27,034 nucleotides of DNA from the NCBI GenBank assembly GCA_003427395.1, contig BFEA01000098.1, positions 1,622,035-1,649,068 on the forward strand, written 5' to 3'. This document shows positions 19,078-27,034 of the stretch, piece after piece. A model generated the notes under the pieces. It was not told the origin of the DNA. It did no database searches and saw nothing but the letters and a program-made list of their open reading frames with translations. How positions within the stretch are numbered: the first letter of the stretch is position 1; each line of letters opens with the position of its first letter. Source of the stretch: Chara braunii. Its lineage: Eukaryota; Streptophyta; Charophyceae; Charales; Characeae. Position numbers and translations under genes: made by a program.

Positions 19078-19321
19078 TCCAGAAATAGAATTGGGAGAGT
19101 TGACAGAACGAGGAGAGACACTTATTCAGAGAACAAAGAAAGTTACGGAGAAAATGAGACAATGTCGAGACGCGATTGTCCAACTATGCCTTAACATGGA
19201 TGAGGAATGGTCAGGCCTTCCTAATGTATATCTATTCGGTGGATGGGATAGGCCAGACAATACTCGTTCTGCAGCACCAGAATCTTTGTATGGTCCAAGA
19301 CCTAGGAGACTGCTACTTTGA
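19067..19321 (+). CDS. Small overlapping ORF between gag and pol (84 aa)
   Basis: This frame opens with ATG 11 bases before the gag stop and ends in a TGA that overlaps an ATG in the pol frame as TGATG. It encodes 84 residues, acidic at the start (E-I-E-L-G-E-L-T-E) and with a basic, Leu-rich end. No family is recognised. The gag/pol frame is full of stops over the same bases, so this is the only protein-like reading here. It is uninterrupted although the gag on one side and the pol on the other each carry several stops. Two readings are possible: a real small accessory protein made by stop-start reinitiation, or a section of gag-pol displaced by two compensating indels. Confidence 0.5.
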   Translation: MNGDPEIELGELTERGETLIQRTKKVTEKMRQCRDAIVQLCLNMDEEWSGLPNVYLFGGWDRPDNTRSAAPESLYGPRPRRLLL

Positions 19322-22185
19322 TGTCACGACCAGTTTTCAAACAAATGGCTCCGGCAACACTAGCACAGGTACGAAGGGCCCGGAGGGCACTAAGTAAGAA
19401 GACGGCAGCAGAGGGAGGATCTAAGGAACCAGTCGAAGAAGTCCTTATCCCAGATGAAGAAGAAAGTGAATCAGAGAAAGAGGACGAGAGATTGCGTGCC
19501 GAAGATGAACGGCAAACGAAACAACGTGCTTCTGAGCGTGATACTGAGAAAGGGAAAGAAGTAGTCGAGGAGGAGGAACCTCGACGAAAATAGAACATCT
19601 ATACAATCCCTATTGAAAAAAGGATTGACATTGAATCTTGGATTGACAAAGAAGTAGTTGATCGTATCTTGGAGAGTCAGAAGGCGGTTTTGGCAGCATC
19701 TCCAAAAATTCGCGACGAGATCAAACAGAGATTGACGCGGAGGAAGGTAATGACTGTCAAAACTGGTGATATTATTCCTCCAGGAGCCAATTGGGCACCC
19801 GCAGAAACTACAATAGATTGGCGATGTGTTGTCACTGGGTTTCTAAAAGTACACGTTGAACAAGGTGAGTTCTCTATTCTTATTGATGATGGAGCAGAGA
19901 TGAATATTATACGAGAGAGAGAAGCAATTGAGGCAAGGATCCGGATCAATCGATCCGACACTGGATTCTTAGTAGGAGCGAGCGGATCAACTCCCTTCTG
20001 TGGCACGGCCAGTGATGTTACAGTCACGGTAGGGAAGGTAAAAGCTCAAAACTACTTTTATGTTTTACCCAGAGTTGAGCACAAGGTATTACTGGAAAGA
20101 TCATTTCTGTGTCGAACAGAGAGCATTATCATCAATAAACATGATGGCTCAATGTTTGTCGCTCTATGTGACCCTGTATGTGGATATTATGAAGTGAGAA
20201 AATGTGAAAACACAGGGCCAGCAAATTACAGGAATCGGCTTAATCCAGAATCCTACTCTTTATCCGAATCTGAAAAGCTAAGGAGGGAGAAAAAATTGTT
20301 TGATGGATACGAAGAGCCAAGGGAATTTTCTATTGCCTTGCCTAATATATCGCAAACAATAGATTTTCTTTCGACAGAATCCTCAGTTGATCGGGGATTG
20401 GTTCAAGCATTAGCTGATGTGATATCTGATGTGGGAGGTGCGGGGAATATGACTTTAACGTATCGAATGAACGCACCCCAAGAAACTAGCATGCTGGTTA
20501 CCCCTGCATCCAAGCAGGGTCCTTTTTTAGAGGACGGAAACTGGTCACGGGATCGAAGTGCAAACATAAAAAAGTAGGAGTAAAAGCACAACATGTGCAT
20601 GTCTTGATCACTCAGGACCAAATAAGTTTATTACAAAGAGGAGAGAAAGTGGATCAAGACGATGAAGATAAAGGTGGAAGAAGGGCCGTGTCGATTAACG
20701 GAAGATAAAATCAAGGAAATTATCATTGGAGATAATGATTTTTTTACTAAGGCAGAGACTGACTTTCTCATTAGTACTTTAAAGGACATACATTTGACAT
20801 ATGCCTTTGACGATAAAAAACGAGGAAAATTGGATGTTGATATGATTCCAATGAAGATACATACAGTACCATATGAGTCATGGAACGTAAGAGGTCCGCG
20901 ATATCCGAATCCAGATGATCACCGAAACGTGATTGAGTATCTGGATGGGAAGATCCAGACAAAAGTAACGGATTATTCTTATGGGTCATATGCATCTCCT
21001 TGGTTCTGTTTTATTAAATCAAACAGCGTCCTCATATGGGTCAAAGACCTGCAAAGGTTAAATGCAGTAACGGTTCGAGATCCAGGTGGACTTCCACATG
21101 CCGACCTACTGTCAGAATCATCTGCAAGTAGGTCTATCATAACATCGATTGATTTGTATTGGGGTTACGATCAACTCCTCTTGTATACAGCAGACAGACC
21201 AATGACGGCAATGCATACGCCTACCGGATTGATCCATATGTGTTCAGCACCTCAAGGTTGAACAAATGGCGTCGTTGTTGTACAACGGTGTATGATGAGG
21301 GTCATGCAACCACTCTGTCCTGATGTGAACTCACCATATATCGCTGATTTGGCTATTCCAGGACCTCATGTGAAGGATGAGACAGAGGTGTTACCAAACA
21401 TTCGCCAGTTTGCCTGTGAACATGGACTTAGTGTGGAAAAGGTTTTGCGAAGGCTCAAGGAATATAACCTCACAGCTAGCGGTGTCAAATCCAGACACTG
21501 CATGCGCGAGGCGACAATTTTGAGATTTTTATGTCATGAGAAGGGTCGTCGGCCAGATGCAAAGAAGACAAACAAAATTTTGGAATGGCCGACGCCTTTC
21601 AAATCTATCACGAATGTACGACGTTTTCTTGGGAGCTGTGGGTTTTGACGCATCTTTATTCGAAGGTTTGCAGCGAGGATAGAGCACCTAAGGAAATTGA
21701 TACGCAAAAATCAAGATTCGAAATGGCGGTCCGAGCAACAGGCAGCAGTGAATGATATGAAGGCTGCATTTCGACAAGGTGGAATGATTCTTGGCGTTCC
21801 TTGTTTCGACAACGATCCGAATGGACCCTTCATAGTGGAGACAGACGCAGGGCCTACAACCTTGGGTGGTGTCTTGATTCAAAAGGATGAGGGGGGGCGA
21901 GAACGGCCATTAAGATTTGAAAGTCGGACTTTGAATACGACCGAGCGTAATTATTCTCAATTCAAGAAAGAAACACTGACTGTCCTTTACTGTCTTCGTA
22001 CATCCAGGAATTATGTATTTGACAAACGATTTGTTTCGAGAGTGGATTCGACAGCTTTGGCTCAATCACTGGGAAATTATTCTCCTTCGAATCGTACTGT
22101 TGATCATTGGTTAACGTTACAGCTCACAAAACTGCATTTTTTACGAACCAGATCCGGAGCAGATTTGCTTAAAAAACAATTTTGA
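19321..22185 (+). pseudogene. pol: Ty3/gypsy-like pol (protease, RT, RNase H), truncated
   Basis: Pol supplies protease, reverse transcriptase, RNase H and, normally, integrase. A charged linker (to about 19600) leads to an aspartic protease with I-D-D-G-A at 19882-19896, where most families have D-S/T-G-A. Reverse transcriptase follows: motif A S-I-D-L at 21145-21156, a motif B region near 21230-21260 containing a TGA (21259), and motif C reading Y-I-A-D at 21337-21348, where Y-x-D-D is expected. RNase H retains its Asp at 21844, Glu at 21970 and Asp at 22045. Stops fall at 19591, 20575, 21259, 21646 and 22183. Near 20575-20662 the protein-like reading moves to another frame and back. Integrase is absent; the sequence is lost after RNase H at the hAT-like boundary. 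This copy cannot be active. Confidence 0.88.
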
Positions 22186-22400
22186 AACTGCATCCAACCC
22201 AGAACTGTGCTTTTGAAAATTTCCCACCCACGCCCGACCCGGCTGGGAAATAGTTAACTGCATCCAACCCGCCCAGGACCCACACAAGATCCACCCGTGA
22301 CCCGCCCAGGTACACCCATGTCCACTCGTGACACACCCATGTCCACCTATACCCCACTTGTACCTACCCAATGTAGTAGTGAATCCATAGAGACATAGCA
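22186..22400. repeat. C-rich terminal region, probable hAT end, with 70-bp direct repeat
   Basis: The word aactgcatccaaccc occurs at 22186-22200 and 22256-22270. It is followed by cccacccacgcccgaccc-like and repeated acacccatgtcca-like words to about 22370. Degenerate GGGT/CCCA subterminal repeats are common near ends of plant hAT elements. The segment cagaactgtgcttttgaaaa at 22200 could be close to the terminal inverted repeat. The matching right end was not found, so the limit is inference. Confidence 0.4.
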
Positions 22401-23122
22401 TTACACACCAATACTTTTTCTGCATGACGACATTGAAGAGCCCCAAACACATTGGACAACCAGATTACCATAATATCCAAAAAACAATTCATCTTACCTA
22501 CCATACAACATAAAAATTCCCATGAGAAATGAAAGTTGAAAAAACATTCCATTAAAAAAAAATCCTGCATATTTATAAATTATCATTCCAATGTTTGTTC
22601 AATTCTAAAATTTCAAATTTAATTTGATAAGTTCTTGTCTAAATATGAGTTTTCCCTTCCAACTACATCTATTTGTTCAAGATGGAATGAAAGTCTGGAC
22701 GAGTTTGTGAATGTTTTAATTAGACTTTCATTTTACTACGACAAACATTGTCTAATTTAGATTGGATTAACATATTTATGACTGAAAATCCTTACTTAGA
22801 ATGACGGTCCAATTAAAATATTTCATGAACTTTTCCAGACTTTCATTCCATCTCTAGCATGCCGTTCAAATAAGAAGGGATACCCCATTCTTGGAAGGAA
22901 AGTTTTCAAGTAAGACGGAAATTTTTCAAACTGGAATGACATTTTTTAAGATGGAATGAAAATTTAAAATTTAGAATGTAATTTAACTCTAGAATGATTA
23001 TTTAATTCTGAGAATTTTTTATGTTGTATAACGTTTGCTAATAGACATTAAACTTGATTAAAGAAACAAATGACTGCTAGCTAACGAACGACCCAAACCA
23101 ACAACTCTTGAAGATGCAACAT
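22401..23122. other. Non-coding AT-rich 3' region of the hAT element
   Basis: No gene seen. It contains the foldback at 22681-22853. A direct repeat aagatggaatgaaa occurs near 22679 and 22950. Confidence 0.5.
22681..22853. repeat. Inverted repeat, about 53-bp arms
   Basis: The left arm 22681-22733 starts gatggaatgaaagtctgga. The right arm 22800-22853 carries its reverse complement, tccagactttcattccatc, at its end. Pairing continues inward through ttttaatt/aattaaaa with mismatches. The spacer is about 66 bases. It may be a small MITE within the hAT 3' region. Confidence 0.75.
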
Positions 23123-25091
23123 CTATAAATTATTGATCAAATTTTTGTTTGATCTCACAAAAAGAACGTCGTTCACAATTGAAGGATTGAGGTCATTCCT
23201 TTTCTTTGTGATTGTGTTTCCCGCGTCGGAGAAGTTGAACTCGCTCTTGGAGCTGGAGGCTGATACACACAAAAATGAGCGAGCTACACGAGCCATGATC
23301 GGCAAAGAGGGCAACAAGAGCTGCTTCTCTGCAGTTTTGACTGCAGAGCCCTTCGCCTTCCACCAGGGCAAGATACTAAAATTCTTCCTTTCATCCTTGG
23401 TTAGTTTCAAATTGAAGTACAATTGCATTTCTTTCTCAATTTGTTCGCCCAATGTAAAAGTGATGCCAGAAACGGGGCATTCTTCTTCTTCGTCTTCTGA
23501 ATTGTCCAAGGTTGTGACCCCAGGCATTGCCTTTCATCTCTTCCGTGGACGTTGTGGGGCGATTTCAAATTCATCAGTTTTGGAAACATCCAACCCCTCA
23601 AAGACCCCTGCACCAATGTGTTGCATTATCTCCTTCAGGCGTGACTTACCTCTTTTCACATGGACAAAAGGAACCCTAAAAATCTCTAACTAGTCTTTTT
23701 GTCGAGGGTCCAAAAGTGCAGCCACAACATGTGAGTCCTCCAACTGCCATTTCTCGACAATTACCTCTTTTATCAACTTCTTGATTTCTATAATTTGCTC
23801 ACAATCAGGTGGATAAGCGAGTTCCTTAACGTTGGCGTCAATGCCAATGCGAACTTTCAGATAAATGTCACAATGCTCTAACAAAGCATGATGCTAAAAC
23901 GCAACAAGGTGCAACGGTGGTTCCAAAAACTTCTCCAGTTTTGATGTGGTTTCCTGAAACTGAGCAAGAAAACGTGACAACTCAACGAAAAATTCTCGAT
24001 CGATCCTCTCAAATTGAACTACAATTTGTTTGTTTCCAGACATTTTTGCGAGAATAGTGTTCACGTCATAGTAATTGTCAATAATGCTATCAACAAACGC
24101 AGGAGAGAATTCCAACGCGTTGCATTTTCTTGCTTTAAAGTTGTTTTTAGACTGTTTTGTAGATTTGCTTGCTTAAAAAATCGCACAACATCCTTGCAAC
24201 AGTCAATGATATCATAAACTTGAGGAGCTTTGTCATAATACCTGTAGAAATGCCCAGATTTTGTCGGCGTAGCTTTGGATAACAACAATTGTGAGGATGG
24301 TTGCGATCTTATGATCGGCGTATGGATGTCATGTGTACAAACTTATGATACCTTCAGAACCAGACATGTTAGATTCACTGTCTGAGGAGACATGATACAA
24401 CTCCTGCTCTTCACAACCAAACTCAGCAAGACACTCTTGAAACGTTTTCTTGACAAGAAGGGTCGTATGTAACTCATTGTGGAAAACTTTGACTTGAAGA
24501 GTCTTATCATGGAGTCTAAAAGCCTTATCAATGAAGTGAATTGTAACAGACATAATTTTTTTTTTTTTTTCAACGAGTATGTCCACAAATCTACAGTGAA
24601 CCCAGCCCACGCACGATCAACAAAATGGTCCACTACCAGCGCCTTTACCACGACCTTCAAGACTGTCGCAATTCCTATCACCTGGTTTTTAACAGTGTTT
24701 GCCACTGACAATAAACTTTCTGCCTTCATCCCTGTATTTGAACTTATACCAACATCAAGAATGGTCCTGCATCTTTCTCATCTACCTTGCACATGTGGTT
24801 GTTTAAGGAGCTTGTCTCATTTGAAGTAGTGAGGGCATACACAAAAAAATATTTTTTACATGCGACATACCCACTGTTGTTCGCCTTCATTGTCGACCCA
24901 TCAGGTGAACAAACATGAGCAAATATGTGACAACATGGTGCTTTGCTCATTTTCACGTCCCTTAGAAAATAGTCGGCATGAGGGCTACCTTTCTTCAGTG
25001 CCCTCTCAACCATGCTCTTCAACTGCATCATATCTAGACTCGAAGAAGAACTCAATTCGTTGCTCCCATCCATGATGGACTCACTTCGCAC
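23123..25091 (-). pseudogene. hAT-family transposase, BED finger, frame-disrupted
   Basis: The transposase would excise and reinsert the element with an RNase H-like D-D-E domain. Reading on the minus strand, 25091-24744 carries a degenerate BED finger (C at residue 78, then H99 and C101, but Tyr where the second Cys should be). 24729-24329 holds F-T-V-D-L-W-T and S-S-D-S-E-S-N-M, fitting the two Asp-containing motifs; it changes frame at an A/T run (about 24549-24565). 24288-24061 has the typical A-T-R-W-N-S block. 23884-23690 ends in V-V-A-A-L-L-D-P-R. 23527-23123 is the C-terminal dimerisation region, with L-P-W-W-K, A-R-V-A-R-S-F-L and A-G-N-T-I-T-K-K-R. Stops and frameshifts separate these parts, so it is a relic. 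Length and order match full hAT transposases. Confidence 0.88.
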
Positions 25092-25872
25092 ACCTCCCTT
25101 GCCAATGTTTTCATCGGATTAATAACATGAGTCCATCAATCCGGATTATGTAGACCGGTAGCTTGTGTGCATCATGGGACCTGTTTTTTTTATCACATAC
25201 AAAAAAAAGGGGCCGTTTTACTATTTCAGTGCGTTATAAATACGAGGGAACAACAGGGGCATGCCGTATTTCTTTTACAGTTTTTGTCATGAAACTGCTC
25301 AAAATATTTATCTTTCCTGCACTTAATCTCACCCAAAGTGCCAACAAAGCGATAACTTATGATTTTATTGCCTAAAAAAAGAAAAAAAAAGTGAAAAAGA
25401 ACTATCTATAAACTAGAGCTTGCTATTGGAGAATGTTCGTATCACCTTGAATAGAAGCTTGCCACAAATGTTTTGTCAAAAAAAAAAAAAAAAAAGTACC
25501 CTAGAAAAGACGGTCATTGGTAGCACACCATAGCAGACTTTTAGGTTTCGATGTGATCAATGGAAGTGAAAAAATAAAAATAAAAAAAAATTGCACAGCA
25601 CTGAGTTTTATTATATGTCAAATAATCAATTTTGATGAATGAAATACGTGGCAAATAATCAAATTAAAAAAATCCATGGTGTTTTAAATGAGTCTGTGGC
25701 AACGCCTTACGAATTTCCTTAATGAGGTGTTTTTTTTTTTTTTTCAAAGAAAATACCCACCACTAAAAGATACTATCCCTTTCTTTCTTCCACAGATAAG
25801 AAAGATCCACAACTAATGGTGACGTCTCATGAATTTCCTTAATAGTGACATTTGTTGGTTAGCTGTCGATTC

Positions 25873-25905
<33 letters not shown>

Positions 25906-25950
25906 GCAACAGGAATGAAAAATCCAATGCCTAGACTGAAATTTTCAAAC
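25092..25950. other. Non-coding AT-rich flank with homopolymers and direct repeats
   Basis: It includes poly-A and poly-T tracts (about 25479-25495, 25730-25744 and 25874-25901). A direct repeat centred on gaatttccttaat occurs near 25710 and 25833, about 122 bases apart, and the word caaataatcaa occurs near 25619 and 25652. A 70-codon frame at 25163-25375 is not recognised. The right end of the hAT element should lie in or before this stretch, but I could not find it. Confidence 0.5.
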
Positions 25951-26155
25951 AGGTATTGATTTGTCGTGCCACCACTTTGTTGTGCAGATTGCCTACCGTC
26001 TTCCCCCGAATAGAACGTACGGTTGTCATGGTTGTATGTAGATCGAAAGTTGCATTAAATGCATCTACAATGACAGTACGCTCTATCAAGGAAGACGGTA
26101 GCTCTCTGCATGCCTCTGAGGTCAGTTGGCATGCTTAATCACTTAATGAATACCA
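25951..26155. mobile_element. Palindromic MITE-like foldback
   Basis: The inner hairpin pairs ctaccgtcttcc (25993-26004) and following bases, through gtac, tgtcat and tgtagat (to 26043), with 26062-26102 ending ggaagacggtag. Several small bulges lie on the left arm. Similarity continues outward: tgcag...ctaccg on both sides and ggtattgatt opposite an aatgaatacc near 26152, giving a foldback of about 200 bp. No coding capacity is visible. It could be a MITE or a hairpin-RNA locus. Confidence 0.6.
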
Positions 26156-26726
26156 AAGAGAAATAATCAACTAGCTTTAACGGGAGAGTGACCATCGCGT
26201 CTAGAGACAAGCTACACTTTTCCACTCTTCTCGTCCTAACACACACAGCTATGGCGGTGAAATGGGATGGGCCCGGTGATCCCAGGCCTAAGATAGAGGA
26301 GCCATGCAAGCCCAGTAGGGTCAAGAACAACTTCCGCAGTATCAGGGAATGCTCCAAGACACTTCGGCAATGCCAGCATAATGGCACTATTTCAGATGCA
26401 TGATCGAATTTTCCATATCGGAGAGCAAATGCCAACGAGATTCGATTTCAACTACTTTACGTCGCAAGGTCTCCCACAAGAAAAACTATAGCACACAGTT
26501 GAACATGACCTCGCCACCTACCTGAGACTTAGCACTTACACACACGCAAACACATGCACGACCACACACACATACACACAACCTATGTGAAGTTCCACTT
26601 ACCCTCCATCGCAAGTTCCACCTAGTACTCACGCCCCATCTGATCCGAACCTCACACGATGACACTTTTGTGACGTTGGAGAATACTTGGCAAAAAAGTC
26701 TAAACCCCGCTAGTTGGGGCTAGAAT
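26156..26726. other. Non-coding stretch with CA-rich tract
   Basis: No gene recognised. A CA-rich tract lies at 26535-26582. Two overlapping opposite-strand frames (26139-26435 minus, 26188-26403 plus) have no motif. Confidence 0.5.
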
Positions 26727-26995
26727 GCAGTGGGAAAATGTAGTCTTATAGCATGGTGTGAGCAGATAGCAGCACGAGCTCACAGCATGAATCGTGCAAG
26801 AGGAGGAAAAAAAGGGGGTCATCCACCGTTGAACCTTTGAATCGTGCCCATCTACTTTCCCCTCACACGTGGTTGGAACGGTGGATGATCCCCTCTTTTT
26901 CCTCCACGTAGTACGTGCAAGACGCGCGATTCAAGTTGTGAGATTGTGCTGCCATCTGCCCACACCGTGCTATAACACTATGTTTTCCCGTTGCA
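26727..26995. mobile_element. Long inverted repeat (MITE-like), arms over 100 bp
   Basis: The left arm 26727-26831 and right arm 26876-26995 are imperfect reverse complements. Matching words in order from the outside include gggaaaa, tatagca, ggtgtg, gcagat, gcagcac, ctcac, gaatcg, gtgcaag-like, ggaggaaa and atccaccgttc. The loop of about 44 bases contains another gaatcgtgc. The outside of the right arm runs into a poly-A tract at 27004. Confidence 0.75.
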
Positions 26996-27002
26996 GCTCT
27001 GT

Positions 27003-27003
<1 letters not shown>

Positions 27004-27034
<31 letters not shown>
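27004..27034. repeat. Poly-A tract (at least 31 A), cut by window end
   Basis: The window ends in an uninterrupted A run, immediately right of the long inverted repeat. Confidence 0.9.

Noticed and set aside
1-27034. Bacterial or phage origin
   Set aside because: No dense gene packing or ribosome-binding sites; microsatellites, poly-A tracts, LTR and hAT relics indicate a eukaryotic nuclear genome.

Overview
This window looks like repeat-dominated nuclear DNA from a large eukaryotic genome. The most likely source is the plant/streptophyte lineage; a charophyte alga such as Chara is a low-confidence guess. The evidence for a plant-type source is a Ty3/gypsy-like gag-pol remnant and LTRs followed by a primer-binding site that fits plant tRNA-Asp, a BED-finger hAT transposase relic, many A/T homopolymers, TAA-type microsatellites, and one assembly gap (11740-11883). 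I see no bacterial operons, no rRNA, no CRISPR array and no intact host gene that I can name.

Layout. 1-3071 is the 5' end of a decayed LTR element on the minus strand (LTR 2692-3071, primer-binding site 2671-2689, non-coding interior to the left). 3147-5265 is tandem repeats and low-complexity DNA. 5468-6385 is a probable non-autonomous DNA transposon with GC-rich inverted ends, set inside TAA microsatellites; half of a related module recurs at 10054-10243. 7151-7256 is a 24-bp tandem repeat. 8431-8767 is a striking nested foldback. 9070-9760 and 12310-13263 hold two copies of an apparent SINE-like repeat with tRNA-like B boxes and strong hairpins. 13400-13625 is a cluster of four hairpins and 13801-14095 a 54-bp minisatellite.

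15351-16438 is the only region besides the transposon relics that reads like genuine protein code. I do not recognise it. It has a strong splice-acceptor-like tract directly before its ATG, and it is broken or overlapping in frame.

17115-22185 is a Ty3/gypsy-like element: LTR, tRNA-Asp primer-binding site, a possible 56-nt leader intron, gag with a CCHC zinc knuckle, a small overlapping ORF, then protease, reverse transcriptase and RNase H. It has several stop codons and lacks integrase and the 3' LTR. It stops where repeat-rich sequence like the end of a hAT element begins (22186-22400). A degenerate hAT transposase follows on the minus strand (23123-25091). The right flank (25951-26995) carries two large palindromic, MITE-like elements, and the window ends in a 31-A tract.

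The genes do not form a pathway. The window records successive insertions and decay. The points most worth following are the unrecognised coding island, the stop-start overlaps shared by it and the retroelement, an RNA hairpin kept in two diverged LTRs, and the tRNA-like structured repeat family.
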